Assembly: GCA_958415865.1 (NCBI GenBank)
Contig: CATYZV010000121.1
Coordinates: forward strand, 1 to 6,131
DNA: 6,131 nt
Direction of reading: 5' to 3'
Source of the DNA: an uncultured Selenomonadaceae bacterium
GTDB taxonomy: Bacteria; Bacillota; Negativicutes; Selenomonadales; Selenomonadaceae
A model generated the notes under the pieces. The model worked only from the letters and a program-made list of their open reading frames with translations. It ran no database searches and was not told where the DNA came from. The translations under genes were made by a program, and so were the position numbers. Numbering within the stretch: the first letter of the stretch is position 1; every line of letters starts with the position of its first letter. Below are positions 1 through 6,101 of the stretch, piece after piece.

Positions 1-52
1 CTCGCGACCCCCACCTTGGCAAGGTGATGCTCTACCACTGAGCTACTTCCGC
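1..52 (-). tRNA. tRNA-Gly (anticodon GCC), 3' part cut off by the window edge
   Basis: Read on the minus strand from 52 downward, the sequence gives a 7-nt acceptor strand GCGGAAG, TA, a D stem GCTC/GAGC around the loop AGTGGTA, and an anticodon stem TCACC/GGTGG (one T-G pair) around the loop TTGCCAA. The anticodon GCC is at plus positions 18-20, which decodes glycine GGC/GGU. A 5-nt variable loop and the 5' strand of the T stem follow, then the window ends. About 24 nt (T loop, 3' T strand, 3' acceptor strand) lie outside. A near-perfect promoter sits directly upstream. Further tRNA genes could follow in the same transcript, but this cannot be seen. Confidence 0.95.
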
Positions 53-94
53 ATCCTGTCTATATTCTTTTTGCCGCTCTTGACGACGCTAATA

Positions 95-123
95 ATTATA
101 GCTCATCTGTAAACAGTTGTCAA
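95..123 (-). promoter_or_regulatory. Consensus sigma-A/sigma-70 promoter for the tRNA-Gly gene
   Basis: On the minus strand the -35 box TTGACA (plus 118-123) and the -10 box TATAAT (plus 95-100) both match the housekeeping consensus 6 of 6 and are separated by exactly 17 nt. Transcription should start near 88, leaving a leader of about 35 nt before the tRNA 5' end at 52 that RNase P would remove. Strong consensus promoters are typical of stable-RNA genes. Confidence 0.9.
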
Positions 124-125
124 TA

Positions 126-154
126 TTTATTTCAAAAAAATTTAGTGGTATAAT
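126..154 (+). promoter_or_regulatory. Extended -10 promoter for the CNNM/CorC-type gene
   Basis: The -10 box TATAAT (149-154) is preceded by TG one base upstream (146-147), giving the extended motif TGGTATAAT. The best-placed -35 candidate, 17 nt upstream, is the weak TTTATT at 126-131; extended -10 promoters tolerate a poor -35. The expected start is near 161, giving a leader of about 80 nt to the TTG at 243. This promoter is back to back with the tRNA promoter, the two -35 boxes being only 2 nt apart. Confidence 0.7.
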
Positions 155-162
155 GAAAATCA

Positions 163-196
163 CAGTTTTTCAGCCAAACTGCGTGCCGAAAGGCTG
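163..196 (+). promoter_or_regulatory. Possible pseudoknot in the 5' leader of the CNNM/CorC-type mRNA
   Basis: Stem 1 pairs CAGTTT (163-168) with AAACTG (176-181), enclosing a 7-nt loop. Five loop bases, CAGCC (171-175), are complementary to GGCTG (192-196), which would form stem 2 of an H-type pseudoknot with a 2-nt first loop and a 10-nt third loop, both sterically reasonable. A competing small hairpin, GCC-GAAA-GGC (185-194), uses part of the same strand, so two states are possible. I do not recognise a known riboswitch class. Regulation is inferred from position and pairing only. Confidence 0.35.
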
Positions 197-226
197 TAGT
201 GTATTGTATTTTACAGAGTTTATATT

Positions 227-245
227 AAGGAAGTGTTTTTATTTG
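227..245 (+). promoter_or_regulatory. Ribosome-binding site and TTG start that set the CNNM/CorC-type N-terminus
   Basis: The purine-rich AAGGAAGTG (227-235) lies 7 nt before a TTG at 243-245. The same frame stays open back to a TTG at 117, but that codon lies upstream of the predicted promoter at 126-154 and would not be on the mRNA. Starting at 243 also puts the first hydrophobic helix about seven residues from the N-terminus, as expected for this family. Confidence 0.7.
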
Positions 246-1559
246 GATATCCCTGAGGCGAATTTGTTTATCGGTATAACCATTGTCTTGATAATAGCCA
301 ATGCCTTTTTCATACTGGCAGAAGTCGCTATAACCGACTCGCACAAGAGCCAGCTGGAAAAAATGGCTGACGACGGCAGCCAAAAAGCGCAGGACGCTCT
401 GCGCATCATCGACGAGCCTAATATCTATCTTTCTGCTATGCAGATCGGCAACGTCAGCTGCAATATCCTGATCGGGCTGTTCACAGGCATAGCCATCGCG
501 CCGGTGCTGACTCACTTTGCCGGTCAGATAGTGCCCGCTTCGTTCAGCGGCTACGTTGAAGTGATCACGCTGATATTCAGCACGCTCATCATCATTCTGC
601 TCTGCCTGATTTTCAGCACGACGCTGCCGCGCAAGACCGCGCTCAACGCTCCGGAGCATTATCTATTGTCCGCGTTAAAGCCCATCATGCTCTGGAAGAA
701 GTTTTTAACTCCGTTCATCAATGTCTTCATGGGCATAGCCAACGGCCTGCTGATGGTCTTGGGCATCAATCCGCACAAGGACGACAGCGTTACAGAAGAT
801 GAAGTAAAAGACCTAATCGAAAAGGGCATGGAAGACGGCACATTTGAAAAGGCTGAACAAGACATCGTCGACCGCATCTTCCACATGAGCGATCAGACGG
901 CGTATTCACTGATGACACCGCGCACTCAGATGGTCTGGCTGGATCTTGAAGACAGCCTGGAAGACAATCTCAAGCTGATCTTGGCAAATAATCACACCGT
1001 CTTTCTCGTCGGCAAAGACGACCTCGATGAATTCGTCGGCATCGTCTACGCCAAAGACATACTCGATTGCCTGCTCAAAAAAGAGCCTGTCGACCTGCAA
1101 AAGCTCATGAAAAAGCCGATGTTCGTACCGCGTGCCATGGAAAGTTTCCGACTGCTGGAAAAGTTCCGCGAAACGGAAGTCAACGAAGCGATCGTGCTCG
1201 ATGAATACGGCGGTGTCGTCGGCTTCATCACCATCTTCGACATAATCAATGAAGTCCTCGGCGATGTCGCCGGTGTCGGCAGCTCGGATGATGATTCTCC
1301 GCAGATGGTACAGCGCGATGAAAACACCTGGCTGCTCGACGGGCTTTACGATATAGATGATTTCAAGGAAAAATTCGACATCGAAAAACTGCCCAGAGAG
1401 GAAAGTGCCCACTTCAAGACGATGGGCGGCTTTTTGACCTCTTACTTCGGCTACATTCCCAAAGAAAAAGAAGTCCGCATCTGGGACAAATTCCGCTTTG
1501 AAGTTGTCAAGATGGACAAAGCCCGCATCGACAAAATTCTGCTGACTCAGCTAAAATAA
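243..1559 (+). CDS. CNNM/CorC-type membrane protein (DUF21, CBS pair, CorC_HlyC domains)
   Basis: A 438-residue inner-membrane protein from the TTG at 243, a usual length for bacterial CorC/TlyC/HlyC-like proteins. Residues 1 to about 180 form the DUF21 membrane domain, with hydrophobic segments near 8-29, 65-90, 105-124 and 157-174. A cytosolic CBS pair follows (about 217-275 and 285-342; motifs LMTPRTQMVWLD at 223-234 and EYGGVVGFITIFDI at 321-334). The CorC_HlyC domain closes the protein (about 355-435). Family members are linked to Mg2+/Co2+ export or homeostasis, with nucleotide sensing by the CBS pair. Older 'hemolysin' names are not evidence of toxicity. The family's usual Gly-Glu-x-x-Pro-Lys stretch at the end of DUF21 reads Ser-Thr-Thr-Leu-Pro-Arg here (125-130). 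The gene is monocistronic: its own promoter lies upstream and a terminator starts 14 nt after the stop. The family is secure; the ion and direction of transport are inferred. Confidence 0.88.
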   Translation: MDIPEANLFIGITIVLIIANAFFILAEVAITDSHKSQLEKMADDGSQKAQDALRIIDEPNIYLSAMQIGNVSCNILIGLFTGIAIAPVLTHFAGQIVPASFSGYVEVITLIFSTLIIILLCLIFSTTLPRKTALNAPEHYLLSALKPIMLWKKFLTPFINVFMGIANGLLMVLGINPHKDDSVTEDEVKDLIEKGMEDGTFEKAEQDIVDRIFHMSDQTAYSLMTPRTQMVWLDLEDSLEDNLKLILANNHTVFLVGKDDLDEFVGIVYAKDILDCLLKKEPVDLQKLMKKPMFVPRAMESFRLLEKFRETEVNEAIVLDEYGGVVGFITIFDIINEVLGDVAGVGSSDDDSPQMVQRDENTWLLDGLYDIDDFKEKFDIEKLPREESAHFKTMGGFLTSYFGYIPKEKEVRIWDKFRFEVVKMDKARIDKILLTQLK

Positions 1560-1573
1560 AATTAAGCCTCAAA

Positions 1574-1621
1574 AAAAGCACTTTTGCCCGGAGAATTTCT
1601 CTCCTGTGCAAAAGTGCTTTT
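1574..1621. terminator. Bidirectional intrinsic terminator between convergent genes
   Basis: GCACTTTTGC (1578-1587) pairs perfectly with GCAAAAGTGC (1608-1617). A second inner stem GGAGA/TCTCC (1590-1594 with 1600-1604) closes a 5-nt loop. The flanking AAAA and TTTT extend the pairing. On the plus strand a short T run follows, ending the CNNM/CorC-type gene. On the minus strand the tail is seven Ts (from plus 1571-1577), a stronger terminator for the GH13 gene whose stop is at 1638. Confidence 0.92.
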
Positions 1622-1637
1622 ATAGTCTATGGATTTA

Positions 1638-3371
1638 TCAGCCCTGCTGCTTGGAACGCCAGAGCCACATCATCTGATACGGCTTTAAGGGCACATCAAC
1701 GGCCTTGATGCCTGTATCGCCTGTTAAGAGGTCGGTGTAAATGCCGTCGTCCGATTTTATCCACGCCGTGCGGTCCTGCCGCGCGAAGTTGAACAGGCAG
1801 ATTAGCTTTGCATCGTCGTCTTCCCTGACGACAGCCAATGTACCGTCATCCCATGTGTCGATGGTGTAGATGGGTGCGCTGTTATGAAACACGCCGTAAG
1901 TGCTGCGCAGCTGCTGCATCTTGCAGATACCCTGATATACCTGCGACTGGATCGAACCTTTTATCTTGCGCCTGCCGGCTTTGCGCCAGTTGAAGGGGCC
2001 GTTGTGCATATAGCGCGAATCCGATTTGATATCCTTGTCCTTGCGGTAGCTGTCATCGTTGTATGCCGCGATTTCATCGCCGCTGTAAATGAGCGGTATG
2101 CCCTGCTGAATCAATACGAGGGCGTGCATCATCAGATCTAACTTGACGGATAGTGCTAGACCTTCTTTATCCTTGTTTTCGCTGCAGCGTTCAATGCCGC
2201 AGAGCGAAGCCGTCGTGCCGCAGACGTACTGCCTGTCAGTCCGTTCATCGGTGAACAGTGAGCCGCGCGCCTCTGAGCCGGGGAATTTGCCGCAGTAGAA
2301 TTCGTTGAGGTAATTCTTATGCGCCGTTTCATCGGTGCTCATAGTCTGCAAAAAGCCGTAATCGAGATCCCAGTCCAGCCCGTAATTGGAGCGCAAATAA
2401 TTGAGATTTATCTTGTTGAGCCACGGATGGACAGCCAGCAGATCGAGCTGACGGCGCAGCAGTACGGTATTCTGTGTCGCTGCCGTGTGCCATACGGCAT
2501 CGCGCATGGCTATATCGTCCAAGAGATAGCACTGGGGCTTCTGCTTGCCTCCGGCGTATGCAGCTGCCATTTCCGGCGGCATATCGAGCTTGCCGATTAG
2601 AATGGTTGCCGGGCAGGCGATTTCGCAGACGAGGCGCAGCATGCGCAGTACATTGTACAGTGCGCCGCCATCGTCCATCCAAGTCGAGCGCACGATATCT
2701 ATCTGTATCATATCCACGCCGTAGTTCGCCGTATCCAGTATGTTGGCGGCAATGTGATTGAATTCAGCCGGCAGAGCGTAGTCAAATGCCCATTCGCCGC
2801 TCTCGTCAAGGCTGTTGACAGCGAGTTTCATCGCTATGCTGAGGCCGTGTTCATGGCATTTCTGGGCAAATTTGGCAAAGTCCTTAGCATCGCCGATGCC
2901 CTTCTTGCGCCTGCAATAATCGTTGATAGTGCCTTCCGCGTGTTTTTTCTGCCTGTGCCATACAGACGGCAGCAGCTGCAAAAACGTAACGCCCGTTTCC
3001 TTGAGGTAGGGCACGCGCTTTTCAAAGCCCTTCAATGTTCCGGCAAAAGAATCCAAGTGCATCATCATGCCCAGCATAGAGCTTTTCTTGTACCATTTGT
3101 AGTCTACCTCTCTGTCGGCATCCAAGGTCTTTAAATAATCGCGCCGCTGCGCACTAGCTTTCTTGATATGCTCCATCAGATTGCCGAATTCTCGAAGGCT
3201 GTCCTCGTTTTCACTTTCGGGAAACAGCTCAAAATACAGCCATTTCAATTCGTCATAGTGCTTATGTAAGCGTTTTTCAAAAATTTCTTCTTCAGCTGCT
3301 TTTAGATTGGCAGCTGCCTTTTCAGATATTTTTTCTTTCAATTTTCTCGTCTTAGCTTTCATTCTGGTCAT
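1638..3371 (-). CDS. Amylosucrase-like GH13 protein lacking catalytic residues (predicted pseudoenzyme)
   Basis: A 577-residue cytosolic protein with no signal peptide. A very basic, charged helical N-terminus (1-35) leads into an amylosucrase-type helical domain (about 33-90, RLHKHYDELKWLYFELF). A (beta/alpha)8 barrel follows (about 98-490; HLDSFAGTLKGFEKRVPYL, GVDMIQIDIV, GIPLIYSGDEIAAYNDD), then a C-terminal beta domain ending LKPYQMMWLW (563-571). Compared with GH13 subfamily 4 amylosucrase, which builds alpha-glucan from sucrose, the active site is largely gone. Region I has Lys182 and Ser187 for Asp and His. Region II keeps Asp225 but has Gln223 for Arg. Region III has Lys261 for the general acid Glu. 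Region IV has Asn329-Tyr330 for His-Asp. About 60 residues of domain B are missing after Trp194. Glycosidase or transferase activity is therefore unlikely; sugar binding or a regulatory role is conjecture. The ATG at 3371 has GAGGAGGG 7 nt upstream. The gene is monocistronic with no sugar-metabolism neighbours. Family assignment is strong from the shared motifs; function is unknown. Confidence 0.85.
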   Translation of the reverse strand: MTRMKAKTRKLKEKISEKAAANLKAAEEEIFEKRLHKHYDELKWLYFELFPESENEDSLREFGNLMEHIKKASAQRRDYLKTLDADREVDYKWYKKSSMLGMMMHLDSFAGTLKGFEKRVPYLKETGVTFLQLLPSVWHRQKKHAEGTINDYCRRKKGIGDAKDFAKFAQKCHEHGLSIAMKLAVNSLDESGEWAFDYALPAEFNHIAANILDTANYGVDMIQIDIVRSTWMDDGGALYNVLRMLRLVCEIACPATILIGKLDMPPEMAAAYAGGKQKPQCYLLDDIAMRDAVWHTAATQNTVLLRRQLDLLAVHPWLNKINLNYLRSNYGLDWDLDYGFLQTMSTDETAHKNYLNEFYCGKFPGSEARGSLFTDERTDRQYVCGTTASLCGIERCSENKDKEGLALSVKLDLMMHALVLIQQGIPLIYSGDEIAAYNDDSYRKDKDIKSDSRYMHNGPFNWRKAGRRKIKGSIQSQVYQGICKMQQLRSTYGVFHNSAPIYTIDTWDDGTLAVVREDDDAKLICLFNFARQDRTAWIKSDDGIYTDLLTGDTGIKAVDVPLKPYQMMWLWRSKQQG

Positions 3372-3416
3372 GGTGATTCCCTCCTCTATGAATTAGCAGG
3401 ATTTTTCATATGCTCT

Positions 3417-3446
3417 ATTATATCACAGATACAAAATTTATCACAA
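3417..3446 (-). promoter_or_regulatory. Promoter of the GH13 pseudoenzyme gene
   Basis: On the minus strand an extended -10, TGATATAAT, carries the consensus hexamer at plus 3417-3422. A -35 candidate, TTGTGA (plus 3441-3446, 4 of 6 matches), lies 18 nt upstream. Transcription would begin near 3410 and give a leader of about 39 nt that includes the GAGGAGGG ribosome-binding site (plus 3379-3386). No operator palindrome is evident. Confidence 0.7.
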
Positions 3447-3476
3447 TCATCAGCACAGCCTATTGATTGAAACGAT

Positions 3477-3510
3477 AAAAAGCGAAGGAAGCATACACTC
3501 CCTTCGCTTT
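3477..3510 (-). terminator. Intrinsic terminator of the metNIQ operon
   Basis: AAAGCGAAGG (3479-3488) pairs with CCTTCGCTTT (3501-3510) across a 12-nt loop. Read on the minus strand, the hairpin ends in a run of five Ts (plus 3477-3481). It begins 32 nt after the metQ stop codon and lies upstream of the GH13 gene's promoter, so it separates the two minus-strand units. Confidence 0.88.
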
Positions 3511-3542
3511 ATTCAAACTGCATAGAACTGTTTTACCTTCTA

Positions 3543-4385
3543 TCAGAATGCGGGCACTACAGCACCTTTGTATTTTTCTTCGATAAACTGTTTAACAGTA
3601 TCGGATTTCAGTGCTTCGATCAATTTCTTGATAGCGGGCTTGTCCTGATCGCCTTCACGTACTGCTACGATGTTGACGTACGGAGAAGTGCTGTCTTCGA
3701 TGACCAGAGCGTCTTTAGAGGGCACGAGGTCTGCCTGCATAGCGTAGTTGGTGTTGATGACAGCAGCGTCTACGTCATCGAGCACGCGGGGCAGCTGAGC
3801 TGCTTCAACTTCCTGGAACTTGATGTTCTTGGGATTAGCCGTGATATCCTGAACAGTTGCTTTGATATCGTTGTTGTCTTTGAGCGTGATCACGCCTGCT
3901 TTAGCCAAGAGCAGCAGAGCGCGGCCGCCGTTGGTCGGGTCGTTAGGGATGGCGATGGATGCGCCGTCAGCCAGATCATCGAGTGATTTTACTTTCTTGG
4001 AATAAACGCCCATCGGTTCGATGTGAATGCCGCCTGCACTCACGAGTTTTACATCGTGTTCAGCAGTGAATTCATCGAGATACGGCTGATGCTGGAAGTA
4101 ATTGGCATCGAGTTCACCGTCGTTGAGCGCGAGGTTCGGCTGAACGTAATCGTTGAATTCGACGATCTGCAGGTCAATGCCTTCTTTGGCGAGAATCGGC
4201 TTAACCTGTTCGAGGATTTCAGCGTGCGGCACAGCCGTCGCGCCTACTTTTAATACAGTCTGTTCGCTGGATGCAGCAGCAGAGCTGGCTTCATCAGACG
4301 CAGCGGGCTTATCGGAAGAACCGCAGCCGGCAAGAGTTACAGCTGCCAATGCTACAGCTGCAAAGACGGAAAATAATTTCTTCAT
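3543..4385 (-). CDS. metQ: MetQ, methionine-binding lipoprotein of the MetNIQ ABC importer
   Basis: A 280-residue NLPA-family lipoprotein that captures methionine outside the membrane and delivers it to MetI. A lipoprotein signal peptide (1-20) has a Lys-Lys start, a hydrophobic core and the lipobox LAGC, with Cys21 as the lipidated residue. A Ser/Ala/Glu-rich flexible linker (about 22-42) follows. The mature two-lobed domain has family landmarks: VGATAVPHAEIL (47-58), DGELDANYFQHQPYL (89-103), IPNDPTNGGRALLLL (146-160) and INTNYA (210-215). Length is typical. The ATG is preceded by AGGAGGT with 6-nt spacing. It is the last gene of the operon, 29 nt after metI. The family also contains binders of other small amino acids or peptides, but the metNI context supports methionine. 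Confidence 0.95.
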   Translation of the reverse strand: MKKLFSVFAAVALAAVTLAGCGSSDKPAASDEASSAAASSEQTVLKVGATAVPHAEILEQVKPILAKEGIDLQIVEFNDYVQPNLALNDGELDANYFQHQPYLDEFTAEHDVKLVSAGGIHIEPMGVYSKKVKSLDDLADGASIAIPNDPTNGGRALLLLAKAGVITLKDNNDIKATVQDITANPKNIKFQEVEAAQLPRVLDDVDAAVINTNYAMQADLVPSKDALVIEDSTSPYVNIVAVREGDQDKPAIKKLIEALKSDTVKQFIEEKYKGAVVPAF

Positions 4386-4414
4386 TAAAATACCTCCTAA
4401 AAATTTAAGTGCTG

Positions 4415-5071
4415 TTATTTTTTATTGAGCTTTTTAGCCAGCAGATTGCCGAGGAACTGGATCAGCTGTACTAAAATGATCAGCAGAATTACCGTAGCTA
4501 TCATGACATCGGGCTGGAAACGCTGATAGCCGTAGCGGATTGCCACGTCGCCGAGACCGCCGCCGCCTACTGCACCCGCCATAGCCGATTCGCCTATCAG
4601 GACAATGATTACCGTCGTGAGCTGAGAGACGATGCTGGGCATAGCTTCCGGCAGCAGCACGCGCCTAATTATCTGATACGGCGTAGCTCCCATGGACAGA
4701 GCCGCTTCCACAAGGCCGTAAGGCACTTCGCGCAGAGAAGTTTCCACCTGCCTGCCGATGAGCGGAATAGAAGCGATGACGAGCGGCACAATAGCAGCCG
4801 TCGTGCCGATGGACGAGCCTACGATCAGGCGGGTAAACGGTATGATTGCCACCATTAAAATAATAAACGGAATAGAGCGGACGCAGTTTACGACTGCCGA
4901 CAGTGTTTTATTGGCAATGCCGAATTCCAATACCTGATTCTTGCCCGTTGCCAACAGCAGCACGCCGAGCGGGATCCCGATCGCCGAAGCGATGACCATA
5001 GCCACGAATACCATGTATACCGTTTCACCCAAGGCCTTGGGCAGCAGAGCAATCAGTAAATCAGTGGACAT
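4415..5071 (-). CDS. metI: MetI, permease subunit of the methionine ABC importer
   Basis: A 218-residue inner-membrane protein, close to the usual MetI length (217 in E. coli). It forms the homodimeric channel that couples to MetN. About five hydrophobic segments are visible (near 17-41, 57-80, 88-105, 148-172 and 187-210). The EAA coupling loop that docks on the ATPase is at 122-141 (EAALSMGATPYQ, then IIRRVLLP). The glycine-rich GAVGGGGLGD (166-175) is typical of MetI. The start ATG overlaps the end of metN by 11 nt (5061-5071), which suggests translational coupling. It also has its own ribosome-binding site GGAGGTGA (plus 5078-5085), 6 nt upstream and inside metN. Confidence 0.96.
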   Translation of the reverse strand: MSTDLLIALLPKALGETVYMVFVAMVIASAIGIPLGVLLLATGKNQVLEFGIANKTLSAVVNCVRSIPFIILMVAIIPFTRLIVGSSIGTTAAIVPLVIASIPLIGRQVETSLREVPYGLVEAALSMGATPYQIIRRVLLPEAMPSIVSQLTTVIIVLIGESAMAGAVGGGGLGDVAIRYGYQRFQPDVMIATVILLIILVQLIQFLGNLLAKKLNKK

Positions 5072-6101
5072 AACCTATCACCTCCACTTTGAGATCCTGC
5101 TTTTTAAGCGCGTTCACCGCGCTGCCGATATCTTTTTCCTGACCGGAAAGACCGATGATCATCCTGCCGAACGGCACCATCTGAATCTGATCGAGGTCGC
5201 CGAACAAGATGCTTACTTCCACTGCCGGAAAAGAGCGGATGAGATTAGCGATGACCGGATTATCTGCCGATTCACCGATGAAAGTCAGGCGCAATAATAG
5301 CTTGGCACCGTCAAAATACTCCTGTTTGACTTCGCTATTGCGGTAAGCCGCCGGCAGCTCATTGCTGCTGAGTACGCTCATGAATTCCTTCGTAATAGGC
5401 TGCTGCGGATTGGTGAACACATCGAGCACCGAGCCGCATTCAGCGATGACGCCGTGGTCGATGACAGCGACCTTGTTGCAAAGTTCCTTGATTACCTGCA
5501 TTTCATGCGTTATGACGACTACCGTCAGCTGCAATTTTTCATTGATGTCCTTGATCAGCTTCAAAATAGCCTTCGTCGTCTGCGGATCGAGTGCCGATGT
5601 AGCTTCGTCGCAAAGCAGTATCTTCGTATCGTTGGCCAGTGCCCTGGCAATGCCCACGCGCTGCTTCTGGCCGCCGGACAGCTGCGAGGGATACTGATGA
5701 GCCTTGTTTTCCAGCCCGACCAGCTTCAAAAGCGGTTCTACCTTCTGCTTGATTTCTTCAGACGATTTGCCCGCCAGCTTCAGCGGAAAAGCGATATTGT
5801 CGTATACGTTGGACGATGACAATAAATTGAAATGCTGAAATATCATGCCGATGTCTTTTCTAGCTGCACGAAGCTCAGACTCATTCATCGTCGTAAGCTC
5901 CTTGCCGTCAATCAATACACTGCCCGATGTCGGACGCTCCAGCATATTGATGCAGCGCACCAGCGTCGACTTTCCCGCGCCGGAAAGACCGATTATGCCG
6001 TAGATATCGCCGCGCTCGATTTCCAAGTTGATATCTTTTAACGCATGGACGGGACCGTTTTCCGTATCATACGTCTTAACTATATCTGTTAGTTTTATCA
6101 T
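5061..6101 (-). CDS. metN: MetN, ATPase subunit of the methionine ABC importer
   Basis: A 346-residue cytosolic ABC ATPase that powers D/L-methionine uptake with MetI and MetQ. The nucleotide-binding domain has Walker A GLSGAGKST (38-46), Q-loop Gln89, signature LSGGQ (141-145), Walker B ILLCDE (161-166) and the switch His199 (ITHE). The C-terminal part (about 261-346) is the NIL/ACT-like domain that in characterised MetN binds methionine and inhibits transport when the cell is replete, so feedback control is likely. I chose the ATG at 6101 (MIKLTDIVKTY), a family-typical N-terminus, with TCTGGAG (plus 6114-6120) 12 nt upstream. A TTG at 6113 abuts that site and is unlikely to be used. It is the first visible gene of the operon; the promoter and any SAM or T-box leader lie beyond the right edge. 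Confidence 0.96.
   Translation of the reverse strand: MIKLTDIVKTYDTENGPVHALKDINLEIERGDIYGIIGLSGAGKSTLVRCINMLERPTSGSVLIDGKELTTMNESELRAARKDIGMIFQHFNLLSSSNVYDNIAFPLKLAGKSSEEIKQKVEPLLKLVGLENKAHQYPSQLSGGQKQRVGIARALANDTKILLCDEATSALDPQTTKAILKLIKDINEKLQLTVVVITHEMQVIKELCNKVAVIDHGVIAECGSVLDVFTNPQQPITKEFMSVLSSNELPAAYRNSEVKQEYFDGAKLLLRLTFIGESADNPVIANLIRSFPAVEVSILFGDLDQIQMVPFGRMIIGLSGQEKDIGSAVNALKKQDLKVEVIGYVH

Noticed and set aside
80..108. Plus-strand promoter using TTGACG at 80-85
   Set aside because: At 17-nt spacing the -10 position is TCATCT, a poor match. The TATAAT at 149-154 is far better.
117..242. N-terminal extension of the CNNM/CorC-type frame from a TTG at 117
   Set aside because: It overlaps the predicted promoter, has no ribosome-binding site, and its residues do not resemble the family. 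The TTG at 243 has a well-spaced site and gives the normal length.
161..242. M-box (Mg2+), Mn2+ (yybP-ykoY), fluoride or c-di-GMP riboswitch in the CNNM/CorC-type leader
   Set aside because: The leader is only about 80 nt and lacks the conserved core sequences of these classes as I know them. Only an unassigned pseudoknot can be proposed.
225..1412. Long minus-strand open frames opposite the CNNM/CorC-type gene (up to 168 codons)
   Set aside because: They are antisense to a clear, conserved gene, have no ribosome-binding site or recognisable domain, and their composition reflects the sense codons.
1884..3134. Several plus-strand frames of 85-126 codons opposite the GH13 gene
   Set aside because: They are shadows of the sense gene with no start signals or family features.
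1638..3371. GH13 gene as an ordinary active amylosucrase or as a decaying pseudogene
   Set aside because: Activity is unlikely because acid/base and transition-state residues are replaced. Decay is unlikely because the frame is complete, with intact expression signals and a well-preserved fold core.
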